Origin: Zygnema cylindricum
Taxonomy: Eukaryota > Streptophyta > Zygnematophyceae > Zygnematales > Zygnemataceae
DNA length: 52,549 bases
NCBI GenBank assembly: GCA_037447655.1
Contig: JBBHKE010003075.1
Span: 10,001-62,549 of the forward strand
Direction of reading: 5' to 3'
Positions 24,492 through 34,750 of the stretch are shown here, piece by piece (the stretch's first letter is position 1; each line of letters begins with the position of its first letter). The position numbers were made by a program, and so were the translations under genes. The notes beneath the pieces are model-generated. The model was not told the origin of the DNA. It was given only the letters and a program-made list of their open reading frames with translations, and did no database searches.

Positions 24492-25506
24492 TGCAATTAT
24501 GTGTCCTCCATTGGACCACAGAATACAGGAAGCCTCTACATAGTATTTAACTAACCCACTTTAAGCCACAACCACTGCTGCCCAAGAAGGCAAACTGACA
24601 AATTTGACTGCACCCCTGTGTAGCCTGGACTCCCCTGAGTCCGTAGCAAAAAGATTTTTTTTTTATCACTGAAAACGGCCAACCAGCCGATAAGTTATGA
24701 GCCGGCAAAAAATGCCAATTTAGACAAAGCTCTCTTAGAGAGAGGGAGAGGTGTCAAAATTTCCTAAGTCCTAAATCTCTCTCGCAACCCCTATCTACTA
24801 AAGTACGAACCAATCATATTACTGTAAAGTACAGAAAGGTACAACGGCCGGTGTCCTTTCTATACGGCCGGTGTACGACAAGGCTACTGAGTGGACGCGT
24901 GTCATTTTTGCACTCGTTCGTATATTCTCCGGAATTCTCGCGACCGGATATCATCCTTCCACGCGGCGCCACGTCATGCCACGTCCATAAAATCCAAAGT
25001 GACCATTCCGTGATCTCAGCAATGACGTGCGCCGTTGGATTAAATTCGACATTAAATGTCGACCGTTTAAAACAAATGTCCGTTTCATTTGTTTCGTGCG
25101 AAATGACGTTCGCACTGAACCTTAACAAGTTCTATGTTCGTTTCGTCTATATTACAGTTAAATCATTTCAGTATAATACAATAGTTTAAATATGAATGAA
25201 ACCCTATATTATCTATTGGACTTCTACGATAGACTGGTTAGAGCTAACGGCTACGCCGTGCTCTAACGGTCAGGGGTTCGAGTCCTGCCGGACTCAACCT
25301 TTTGTTGAGAGTGACTTAAGTCACTCTTTTAGTCCTTCCTATGGAGCTGAGGCAGCCATGGCTCCATCGATCTCTCTCTCCTTCAGTGACTACAACAAGT
25401 ATGGGGGAAAGAGAGAATAGATGGAGGAAGGCTGCCATCATTTTCTATATATGTTTCCGCTAATTTATTTTAGACCTAGAAAATACTAAAACTATTTATT
25501 TCAACA
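24492..25506 (-). repeat. Copia-B 5' LTR (1015 bp)
   Basis: Matches 13044-14056 with roughly 4-5% differences. At plus position 24499 a C-to-A change turns the fifth leader codon (GAA in the other copies) into TAA, so the gag frame opened by ATG 24511 stops at once. The perfect palindrome AGAGTGACTTAAGTCACTCT is at 25308-25327 and the B-box-like GGTTCGAGTCC at 25275-25285. Confidence 0.93.
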
Positions 25507-25511
25507 AAATG

Positions 25512-26288
25512 AAACTGAAGAAGGACTTTAACGGTGGAAATCTCATAGATAGATGGTCCAACATGGATGAGGTCATCAACAAAAATAGCAATGATGATTA
25601 AAGAAGCACGTTAGCCAATGGAATAAATGCTTAAGTCAGCGTCAATAAGAGTGAAGCCTTCTTTCTTCATAGTGGCATCGATAGTATGGTTCCAAACACA
25701 GAGGGACTCTTTCAAATCATATATTGTTTTGATGAGGTGGGTAGGAGGGCCACGAGATCTAGTCAGATATCGTCAAGAAGGATGAGAGAAGAGAGCAGTG
25801 GGGGATAAAGGAGGGTGGGGATTTGAAAAAAGGGAAGAGGGAGAGAGTACAATGTCTGAAAGAGAGGGAAAGAGAGGATCGACGCCATTGTCAACAGGAG
25901 AGGACTGAGATGGAGGGAGAGAATGATCATTTGAGATGATAAGGGCATTGATAAAAAGGGTGGGAGGAACAAACAGGAGGGGAGGTGGGGAAAGTGGGGA
26001 AGTTGAGAGAGAAATAAAGTCACGTGGTGATTGGATGGGGTCAGGAAAATCACAAAGAGAGGGATAAGAGGAAAAGTCAACCGGAGATGAGGGAATGGGA
26101 GGATGGGAGAGAGTTTGGAGAAGACGGGATTTGTTGAAAGCAACATCGCGTGGGGTGATCACACAACGACGTGACGGGCACCAGATATGGTAGGCTTTTG
26201 AGTTAGGGGCATACCCTACAAACGTTCCACGAAGCGCACAAGTGCCCGATTTTGCGGTGGAATGAGTGAGGTCTTTATATCCCGCTTC
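25512..26288 (-). pseudogene. Copia-A integrase end and reverse transcriptase part
   Basis: Minus-strand pieces: EAGYKDLTHSTAKSG then LRGTFVGYAPNSKAYHIW (integrase C-terminal region), a Ser/Pro-rich linker, and RT fragments LIKTIYDLKESL, HTIDATMKKEGFTLIDADL and AIFVDDLIHVG (catalytic VDD retained). At least one in-frame stop. It lies between the solo LTR and the Copia-B 5' LTR. Confidence 0.85.
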
Positions 26289-26293
26289 GCAAC

Positions 26294-27296
26294 TGTTGAA
26301 ATAAGTAGTTTTTGTATTTTCTAGTTTAAAATAAATTAGCGGAAACATATATAAGAAATGATGGCAGCCTGCCTCCATCTCTTCTCTCTCTCCCCCATAC
26401 TTGTTGTAGTCACTGAAAGAGAGAGAGAGCGATGGAGCCATGGCTGCCTCAGCTCCATAGGAAGGACTAAAGAGTGACTTAAGTCACTCTCAACAAAAGG
26501 TTGAGTCCGGAAGGACTCGAACCCCCGACCGGTAGAGCGCGGCGTAGCCGTTAGCTCTAACCAGTCTGTCGTAGAAGTCCGTTAGATTATATAGGGTTTC
26601 ATTCATATATAAACTGTTGTATAGTACCGAAATGATCTAACTGGAATATGGAACGAAACGAACATAGAACTTGTTAAGGTTTAGTGCGAAACGTCATTTC
26701 GCACGAAACAAATGAAACATACACTTTTAACGGTCGACATTTAATGTCGGATTTAATCCGGCGGCGCACGTCGTCGCCGAGATCGCGGAATGGTCACTTT
26801 GGATTTTATGGACGTGGCATGACGTGGCGCCGCGTGGAAGGATGACATTCGGTCGCGGGAATTCCGGAGGAAATACGGACAAGTGGAAAAATGACACGCG
26901 TCCACTCAAGAGCCTTGTCGTACACCGGCCGTACAGAAAGTACATCGGCCATAGTACCTTTATGTACTTTACAGTAATACGATTGGTTCGTACTTTAGTA
27001 GATAGGGGTTGTGAGATGGATTTAGGACTTAGGAAATATTTGGTAGACAGACACCTCTCTCTAAGAGAGCTTTGTATAAATTGGCATTTTTTGCCGGCTC
27101 ATAACTTATCGCCTGGTTGGCCGTTTTCAGTGATTTTTTTTGCTACGGACTCAGGGGAGTCCAAGCTACACAGGGGTGCAGTCAAATTCTCAGTTTGCCT
27201 TCTTGGGCAGAAGTGGTCGTGGCTTAAAGTGGGTTAGTTAAATACTATCTAGAGGCTTCCTGTATTCTGTAGTCCAATGGAGGACACAGAATTGCA
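26294..27296 (+). repeat. Solo LTR of the Copia-B family (1003 bp)
   Basis: Same LTR as Copia-B but plus-oriented, TGTTGAAATAAG to GAATTGCA, with its own target duplication GCAAC (26289-26293 and 27297-27301) inside the Copia-A integrase frame. No internal region, so it arose by LTR-LTR recombination. The leader codons MEDTELQ are intact here. Palindrome at 26471-26490. Confidence 0.93.
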
Positions 27297-27301
27297 GCAA
27301 C

Positions 27302-28304
27302 CAAAGGTACGAAGGTGGCGGACATCGAGCTTTATAGAAGACCAAGCTTCTATGGGGGTAATGTTAAGCGTAGCACTTATGGGGCACAAGTAACGAAGAT
27401 AGTTAGCGCATATGATTACCTCAACTCAAAAGGAAAAAGGAAAATTTGCAAAATACAGCATAGAGCGAGCCATTTCAGCTAAAATACGATTCTACCTTTC
27501 AACAACGCAAGTACGATTGTACCTTTCAACAACGCGTTCTGCTGAGAAGTGTATGGTGCGCTCAACTGGTGGGAGATGCCATGATGAGAGAGGAAGGCGG
27601 AAAATTGGTGAGACATAAAATCCCCACCATTGTCGCTCCGTAAATGTATAGTGCGCTCAACAGGTGGGAGATGCCATGATGAGAGAGGAATGCGGAAAAT
27701 TGGTGAGACATAAACTCCCCACCATTGTCGCTCGTAAATCTTTTATGCGCTTGTTGTGGAAATTTTACGCAAGAGCTTTAAATTCTTGAAAACGTGGAAA
27801 AACGTCAAATTTGTGACAAATAGTGTACACATGGGAAAAGCGAGTGGCATGATCGATAAAAGAAAAAAAGTAGAAATAGCCTCCAAAATAACTTGTGCTC
27901 ATAGGACCGCATACGTCTGCGTGAATGAGAGCCATAGTTTTCGTGACAATAGTGGTACTGATAGCAAAAGATTGACTTGGCATTTTGTCGTGTATGCACC
28001 CATGACAAAAATCCAACTTTTTGCAAGAAAAAAAATTGATTTCGGTTACAAGAGTTGGCAAAGAAGTCAAACTACCGCTATTTAAATGCCTATAACGTAA
28101 ATGCGAGAGGGAAAGGTCGTCTACACAAGCATTCAAAGCAAAAGAGGCGCTAACATTTGAAGCACAAGGTTTTTTAGGATAATAACACTTTAAAAAATAA
28201 ATAGAGTCTTTTGCTATTCCAAAACCTACACTATGTTTGTCCTTTTTACTTAAAAGTTTAATGTTATCCTCATCAAATTCGGCTTTGACGCCGTCACACA
28301 TAGT
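27302..28304 (-). pseudogene. Copia-A integrase
   Basis: Minus-strand frame with LSHLRYRHLNSGSLTSL (His motif), CKKLDFCHGCIHDKMPSQSF (Cys motif), LIHADVCGPMSTSYFGGYFY (first Asp), then a damaged second-Asp region RSDNGGEFMSHQFSAFLS present twice through a 95-bp tandem duplication, and a frameshifted Glu motif (VVERYNR). Inactive. Confidence 0.88.
27548..27737. repeat. 95-bp tandem duplication within Copia-A integrase
   Basis: Copies 27548-27642 and 27643-27737 differ at a few bases. The unit spans the catalytic SDNGGEF motif, and 95 is not a multiple of three, so it breaks the frame. Confidence 0.9.
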
Positions 28305-28584
28305 GACGCGAACAAAAATAAATTTCGAGCTAAGCCATGTACTAAAATGACATTTTCAATGTCAATCAGGGAATTTGGAACGCGGACGTGGCCAGAGTGA
28401 GTAGCCAATAGTATGCAATCGTCCCCTCAACGAATATGCAGAGGGACGCGAACAAAAATAAATTTCGAGCTAAGCCATGTACTAAAAAGACATTTTCAAT
28501 GTCAATCAAGGAATTTGGAACGCGGACGTGGCCAGAGTGAGTAGCCAATAGTATGCAATCGTCCCCTCAACGAATATGCAGAGG
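28305..28584. repeat. 140-bp tandem duplication in Copia-A
   Basis: 28305-28444 and 28445-28584 are near-identical (two or three mismatches), between the protease and integrase regions. The duplication is local and recent relative to the element's age. Confidence 0.92.
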
Positions 28585-28589
28585 GGAGA

Positions 28590-29820
28590 GTAAAGGGGTT
28601 GAATGAGTAAACCAATCAGATCAAGGAGAGAGGTGATAACTGGCACCACTATCGATGATTCAATCATTATGCATGGCATGAGATAAACACGCATACCTAG
28701 GTGTAAAAAAAATGTCTAGACCAGCGTGGGGGAGATTTACGTAGCCGAATTCCGTAGCTAGAGGAAGACTCGAAGGATTTGCGGATGCAAGAGGGGGATT
28801 GGACAAAAAAGAGGGGAGAGAAGGAGAGATTGGCCAATGAGGATTGTATGACGCGAAATGGGCGCGAAAAAAAGGGTGGAGTGATGTGGAAATTGGGGTG
28901 GAGGAGGATACGAGAAAGGGTACGGAAAAATTCGGGGAAAAACAGGTTGGGGGGAGGATTGGGGAAGTGGAGTTGTGTAGGGAGAACGTAAGCCATTTTG
29001 GCGTCATCACTGGAATTGGAATTTGTCGTTTCTATCGTTTTTTTGCGTGCCAGCTTACGACATTCAGTTGTCGTGTGTCCTCGCTTTTTGCAATAATTGC
29101 AAATGAGAGACGGCGCCCCCCGTAGGTTATTTTTAAGATTTGAAGCAGATTACACGGTGACGTGGAAAGGGTTAAATGCAGAAAAAGACAAGATTTTTGT
29201 TTCTTGCTGTATTAATTTCGTACATAAACCGCGAAAAGAGATCGAATTTTCAAGATTGTCAAAAGCTGAGATGAAAAGGGCGAAAGATTTTGCCAAGCCC
29301 CTTGATGAAGTGGATGACAAATATTCATCAGAGAATTGGACGCTAATCATTTCAAATTCTTTGAAAATAGGTCAATTGTACTTATCCAATCTTGCATCGA
29401 TTCTGTCTTTTCTTCATTAAATTGAAAAAAACGAGCTTTTGAATGCGACGAGCCGCCTAACTAGTTTGTACATATGCGGCCGTCAAACTAGACCAAGCAT
29501 CGGCCGACGTGGGGGCGCCTCAATTGAGTCGCGTTTTTTCTGTCGTTAGCGCCATTACTAGGCGCGCGTGCGTTTTTTCGTCCTTAACTTTCCATTCAGC
29601 GATTTTTTAGTTTTGGTTGTTTTAGTTACCGCGTCATCCGTACCATTAATGACCGGTGGTTGAGATGCGCCAATGAAAAGATCCCAAATTTTCAATAACT
29701 TAAAAGATGTATAGCAAAAAATGACCAATCATAAAAATTTGACCTATCAAACTTCTAGATATTATTGGAAGTTGCGTGGTTTGGCCCATAACCTATAGGA
29801 ATAGGACTATCATACGCCAT
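28590..29820 (-). pseudogene. Copia-A gag and protease
   Basis: A possible start ATG at 29820 lies 27 bases inside the 5' LTR and the frame crosses the primer site (GYGP) before a stop. Then broken gag with FDRSNFYDWSF, LENSISFRGLCTKLIQQETK, zinc knuckle CNYCKKRGHTTTEC (about 29060-29101), and protease IDSGASYHLSP (about 28635-28658) directly after a stop where Trp is usual. Frameshifted in several places. Confidence 0.85.
29771..29793 (-). other. Copia-A primer-binding site (half-tRNA type)
   Basis: Minus-strand GGTTATGGGCC directly after the 5' LTR is an 11-nt perfect complement to the initiator tRNA-Met anticodon arm. After one inserted and one changed base, ACCACGC continues the match. 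Confidence 0.75.
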
Positions 29821-30217
29821 AACTAAAGACAAAAAGAGTCAAAGCATTTAGGAATTGTGTGATCGAGTGATAATTTCATTATGAGACGAGATCCTTTTAT
29901 ACAAAGTATCACAATGATATTTACTGTCGATAAAACTGTACTACGCTACACAAAGTAGATTTGGGCGGCTACACAAAGACCAAATCTATTCGTCAAGTTG
30001 ACTAACGAAAGAAAAAAAATGAATAAGACCAAACGTACAATTTACAAGGCCGCACTTAAATAAGTGGAGTACGGTCTTGTTGACTTAGGACAAAATGGAC
30101 TAAAGTGGACGACGCAAAAACAAGTGGAATACGGTCGTGTACACTTTAGGAGAAAATAAGCTAAGTGGAGGTACTTATTCAGGAGAGAAAAACATAACAT
30201 GGAATTTCCCATTAACA
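29794..30217 (-). repeat. Copia-A 5' LTR (424 bp)
   Basis: Partner of 11662-12084, about 10% diverged by eye. It ends CCTATA rather than the usual CA, as the other copy does, so this is a family trait or an old change. Confidence 0.92.
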
Positions 30218-30830
30218 GACCAAGCAATAGCATATAATATCCAAACAATGGCACACATTGTGTTGACTAAGTATAGAGGTTTAAAGGGCGTTCGTTGAGA
30301 GGGGGGTAATAATAGCTTATGCTAAGAATCTACCAAAGTGGAAGTGGTGGTAACTGTTTGGGCTAGTTACCCCTATCGTGTAGAAGGTACCCATTAGCGT
30401 CAGCTCATGTGAGATGAACTAGTCTACCTGTGATTATATTCACTTTAATAAAAAGAACAATCTCATAACTCGCAAAGCCAATGGCTCACAACTAGCAAAG
30501 TCAATGACTTCGTTTATGTCCTTAAGAATTACTTGCAAATACAATGGCTCACAACTTGTAAAGCCTATGACGTGGTCTGGGTCTTTAACAATTTGAGGTT
30601 GGTTAACAAAACCAATGACATCAACTATAAGGAGGTTTTCATAGCATGGGAGGAAGAAGAAGGGGAGGTAGTGAAGACGAGTATGGGAAGGACAAGAGTG
30701 ACCCCTAAGAGTGATGACGCAGCTATGGAGTATAATGATAGCTTTATTCACGGTTGGCAGTTTTTATGTGAAGACTCACCCAAATTGCTCACCTAAATAC
30801 AACAATGTTGCTTATACTTCAATTTTTGTT
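30218..30830 (+). pseudogene. hAT transposase remnant, C-terminal dimerisation region
   Basis: Continuation of the frame broken by Copia-A: DQAIAYNIQTMAHIVLTKYR, then in shifting frames WKWW, SVSSCEMN and IHFNKKN (compare the hAT pattern SSSCERNWS...IHSKKRN), and DVVWVFNNLRLVNKTNDIN (compare LVYVHYNLRL) near 30560-30625. Stops and frameshifts throughout. Likely the C-terminal dimerisation domain of a dead autonomous hAT copy. Confidence 0.65.
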
Positions 30831-32512
30831 TGTTGGCATATTTTTCCTTTTTAAGGTCTATATTAGACAGCGCACTTTATAAACATTTTACATTCATTCT
30901 ATGTGGATATTCATTGACGTCTTGTTGTTTTGTCAGGCGGTGTATGCGCTTGACGTAACAAATGGCTTTGTTAATCATACAACTAAGTTGATTACGTGTC
31001 GAAACCCAAATAAGGAGCCACAAGGGTCCTACGCGGGCAGTTTCATATGGGCTTAGACATTTTTATACTTATCCCGAATCCTTATGTGCATGCTTAATAA
31101 ACCTACTTCGGCTCGTTAGTATAAATCCCACAACTTATTAAACGCCCCAAAATGATTTGCACTCGTACAAGCAAATAAGTAAATTGTAGTAATTTTTTTA
31201 ACAACCTTTGAGAATATATCACTTACAAATAAGGTTCTTTTCAACAATATTTTATAATATGCCAACAATACAAAAAGTTATGCGGATAAGTATAATTGAA
31301 AAAATGAGAGAAATTGGGAAAAATAACACTTTTATAATTCCGACGACATGTTTAAAGTCCAACCATGATATGCACTCTGACAAACGAAACAGTATAAGGT
31401 ACTCCACCCGCTACCAATTATTGAGATTATACCATTTACATAACGCACCATAAATAATATCAGGAATAGAGAAAGAAAAGGAATTAGTAAAAAACAATAT
31501 TATACCTAGTAGCAAAAGAGTAAGACCACTTTCTCCATGAACTTTAAATCGAGAAAGACAAGCAGAACCAAAAGAGGCAAACGTGGTTTGATATAAATAA
31601 TCAAAGGGCGACAAAATAGATATTTGCCTTGAAACGACAATTTTATTTGTTGCGGAAGTGGCGAGAACAACATGTGATTCTAAAAAAAAATTGAGGTTCG
31701 CGCTCAAAAAATGAAGGACTTACATTATTGAGTTTTGTTTGGGAGATTGAGTAGTTTAAGTCTGCCCCATAAAAACAATTGTTGTAAGAAGAGGCATGAA
31801 AGCACATTAAGATTGAAACAACGTTTAAATGGAATTAGAGGTCACATTTGAAACAACAGTTGAAAGTGAGCTAGTTGGCGTGGAGATTCATATCATTAAT
31901 GATGAACAAATAGTGGAAGCCGTCGATATGCACACTTTGTCGGAAAACATTGGAGGAATTTCCACCAATCGAAGGAAAACCATCGTCCGTAGAGCTGTCA
32001 ATATGGGATAAAAAAATATAAGGAACTATAAACAAACACGTTTTTTTCTAGTGCACAGCAAATTCGGTTTGGTGTTCACTAATTTAAAAACCAGAGAAAG
32101 CAAAAATGCGTGGGAGGGAAAAAGATTAAAGGTTCTACGTTTTGTAATAAACAGAGGGAGCAATTATAACAAAAGGAGAAAAGGGAGATAGCCGAAGCTG
32201 GCAAACCCGATTAGTGTGCAATGGGCGAAATAGAGACAAGTAATTTGATATAAGTAGTAATTTGATAACTGATTTGAGGTAGCATGAAAAGTCCTAAAAG
32301 TCTAAAACCAAGATCTGGCGGCTATGCCGAAGGTTCCAGGAGGTGGTGAAGGCTCAAATGACGTTTATTTCATCTGTTCATCAAGCCACACGTAAACAAT
32401 TGGAAACGATATATGCGGTTTTCTCGCACGATACGTGTATTAAAACTCGAACAGTACGGAGATACTGGATGTACTATACTTTAGCGTTCCCGATTGTTTT
32501 CGCATTTTAAAC
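30831..32512. other. Non-genic stretch, nothing recognised
   Basis: AT-rich sequence. An open frame of 60 codons at 31829-32011 and one of 98 codons on the minus strand at 31411-31707 show no family motif, so neither is called. Confidence 0.5.
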
Positions 32513-32799
32513 CATAGTTAAAAAGTAGTTGAAAGTAGGCCCATACAATATGCCAATATGACCTTAAGACCCATATTATATTCGGACCTATTCGGACCAA
32601 TTAAAACATTCGGACCAAAAGTTGGCCCAATTAAAACATTTGGACCAAAAAAAAATATTTACACCGTCAAATTTGGACAATCGAACGGTCTATGATCAAA
32701 GTAGCGATCTAAGAAGATCACATGAAAAGCCTATAACACAACTTACGATAAAGGCGTCGACCAAAGGCCTACCATAAAAACGCATACTTTTGAACTATG
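32513..32799. mobile_element. hAT-type MITE, 287 bp (CATAGTT family)
   Basis: TIRs CATAGTTAAAAAGTAG and complement of CATACTTTTGAACTATG; flanks TTTTAAAC/TTTTAAAA give a 7-of-8 match to an 8-bp target duplication, typical of hAT elements. Shares blocks (GACCTTAAGACCC, GAAGATCACATGAAAAGC, AAAGGCCTACCATAAAAACGC) with the 574-bp copy at 51011-51584. Confidence 0.82.
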
Positions 32800-33051
32800 T
32801 TTTAAAATTATAAGTTTTAAAATATGCTTTGTGAAAGTGCAACATCAAATTTTCACGGAGGCTTTGTTAGAAAGGTTTGAATTTTGCGGCTGGCTTTCTC
32901 CCAACTACAGTAGCAAACAAAAATTAAAGACTAAAATTTGTATATAAATAAAAGAACGTTGTTTGCTTTTCTGAAAACCATTATATAGGCGTTGTGTCTA
33001 TCACGATTTTTTTATGTCCGTCCGCAGTACGGACCGCCGTATCGCGGGCAC

Positions 33052-33465
33052 GATGAAGCGTTGTCGTGCGACCGCCCGCTGTACAGACCGATGTACTGCT
33101 GGCGTAATTTAACTTTGCAGTGCGTTGCTGTGCAGACCGCCGTACGGATGGCGTAATTTTACATTGCCGTACGTCGTTGTACAGACCGCTATACTGATGG
33201 CATAATTTAACGTTGCCGTGCGTCGCTGTGCAAACCGTCGTACGGATGGCGTAATTTTACGTTGCCGTGCGTCGCTGTGCAAACCGCCGCACGGAAGGCG
33301 TAATTTTACGTTGCCGTGCGTCGCCGTGCAGACCGCCGTACGGATGGCGTAATGTATCATTGCCAACCGTCATTATGCAGACCGCGTACGGTTGGCACAA
33401 TGTAACATTGCCAACCGTCGCAGACCGCCGTGCCCCTGGCACAATGTAGCGTTGCCGTCCAATCG
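33052..33465. repeat. 49-bp minisatellite, about eight units
   Basis: GGCGTAAT-type words recur at 33101, 33150, 33199, 33248, 33297, 33346, 33394 and 33438, a 49-bp period that shortens at the right end. A unit reads roughly TTGCCGTGCGTCGCTGTGCA then GACCGCCGTACGGATGGCG. Further pieces at 33656-33726 and 34271-34310 show the array was once longer and was split by TA-flanked elements. Confidence 0.92.
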
Positions 33466-33498
33466 CAACTACTTACCACTATCCCGCTACACAATGTA

Positions 33499-33655
33499 CA
33501 CCGCGAATCGTTATTAGTGTATATAACTCTAATTTGGGTTCCTAAAATTCTGATTTTTTTTCTTTAATAGGATACATGATTTTGAATTCCTTTACTTTAA
33601 TTAAGGTACCGTAAAAAATAGCGTAAAGAACGAAAGTACAATAAGATATAAATAA
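33499..33655. mobile_element. Truncated TA-flanked MITE (left end only)
   Basis: Begins CACCGCGAATCGTTATTAG after TA, matches the start of the A/I subfamily for about 150 bases, then stops abruptly at minisatellite sequence; no right TIR. Confidence 0.7.
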
Positions 33656-33726
33656 CCGCCGTACGGATGGCGTAATGTAACATTGCATTCGTTGCAGTAT
33701 AGACCGCCGTACGCTGTTGTAATGTA

Positions 33727-34270
33727 CACCGGGAATCGTTATCCTTATTAGTGTCAAAGTCACTAATTGGGGTTCTTAAAATTTTGATTTTTTTTCTCAA
33801 ATAGGATACATGATTTTAATTTTTCCTTGACGTTAATTAAGGTACCGTACAAAATAGCGTAAAGAACGAAAGTATAATAAGATTTAAATAGTGTGGTGTA
33901 CGGTCGATGTCATACCGTACATAAATGTACCTTTTCAAGTGAAAATTTTACAAAAAATGAATTAAATCAGACGTGCACGCATAGGAACGTGCGCTAAAAA
34001 AACTGGATTATTGTGACACGTAAATTAGTCTGACATGTACGGATATTTAAATTTGACGACGGTGTACGATTTATAATATTTTGTACAGATACATATATTA
34101 ATGTGTATAATCGTACGGCGAATATTCAATTTTTGTTGTTCCCAAATTAGCATAATGCCGAAATTAGAATACACCTTTTTCAAAAAAAAATCAAATTGTT
34201 AATTAGCATCAATTACGGTAAATTTTCGTCGACACTATTTAAACTTTGACACTAATAACGATACGCGGAG
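33727..34270. mobile_element. TA-flanked MITE 'I', 544 bp
   Basis: TIRs CACCGGGAATCGTTATC and complement of GATACGCGGAG, flanked by TA. It is a reverse-oriented relative of the element at 7832-8370. Both flanks are minisatellite: the left ends AATG-TA and the right resumes TA-GCGTTGCCGTG, as in an intact unit, which proves insertion at TA. Confidence 0.87.
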
Positions 34271-34272
34271 TA

Positions 34273-34748
34273 GCGTTGCCGTGCGTCCGCAGTACGGGTA
34301 TGATAAACTAGACAAGGTACATGCCCGTGTAACGAGCGTTGGTTTATTTCAAATTCATATTGTGTAACAAAACACACCAACATGAAATTTGTAGCTAAAA
34401 ATAAACATTTGATTTTTGGCAGTTACACATAAATATTGGCGGAGAATGGTTAGTTAAGTATAGTTAGTCAGTTGAAATTGCTAGAGCAACACACCATTGA
34501 ACGTTATTACAAAGGTGACACTCAGTCATCAATAAACCCATTTAATCTCAATTACAATATTCATGTTGTGAAGTAGACTAAATATGATTATGAACTTCAA
34601 AACATGTTTGTTTGCACATAATGACATCTTACATAGGACATTCTCTCGGTTTAAAATTGTTTATATTTGTGTTGTAAATAAAAACACCCTATGGTTGTTA
34701 TTCTCATATAAAATTTTCATTTGTATAGTTCATAAAAAAACCCACCTG
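34273..34748. other. Non-genic spacer, nothing recognised
   Basis: Apart from a short minisatellite piece at its left end I see only AT-rich sequence between two MITEs. Confidence 0.5.
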
Positions 34749-34750
34749 TA

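Larger units (their letters stand above)
13044..25506 (-). mobile_element. Copia-B: LTR retrotransposon nested in Copia-A
   Basis: LTRs of about 1015 bp at 24492-25506 (5') and 13044-14056 (3'); target duplication AAATG at 13039-13043 and 25507-25511. The insertion falls in the Copia-A reverse transcriptase frame. The element is itself split by Copia-C (16567-22843) in its integrase frame. Defects: stop in the gag leader, frameshift in the zinc knuckle, loss of sequence between protease and integrase, stops near 15617, 15329 and 14978, and YVDG instead of YVDD in the RT active site. Confidence 0.93.
11662..30217 (-). mobile_element. Copia-A: oldest LTR retrotransposon, host of the nest
   Basis: Ty1/copia element read on the minus strand, with LTRs at 29794-30217 (5') and 11662-12084 (3') and target duplication GACCA on both sides. 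Polyprotein pieces lie in copia order: gag with zinc knuckle, protease, integrase, reverse transcriptase, RNase H. It is interrupted by Copia-B (13044-25506) and by a solo LTR (26294-27296); without them it would be about 5 kb. LTRs differ by roughly 10% by eye, so it is the oldest copia here. It carries stops, frameshifts and two internal tandem duplications and cannot be active. Confidence 0.92.

Noticed and set aside
14195-24496. Endogenous retrovirus or envelope-bearing element
   Set aside because: Integrase precedes reverse transcriptase in all three elements (Ty1/copia order), and no envelope-like frame lies between RNase H and the 3' LTR.
31829-32011. 60-codon plus-strand frame
   Set aside because: Short, isolated, no motif.
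33052-33465. Regular repeat array resembling a CRISPR
   Set aside because: There are no constant repeats with unique spacers; the whole 49-bp unit is repeated, in a eukaryotic genome.
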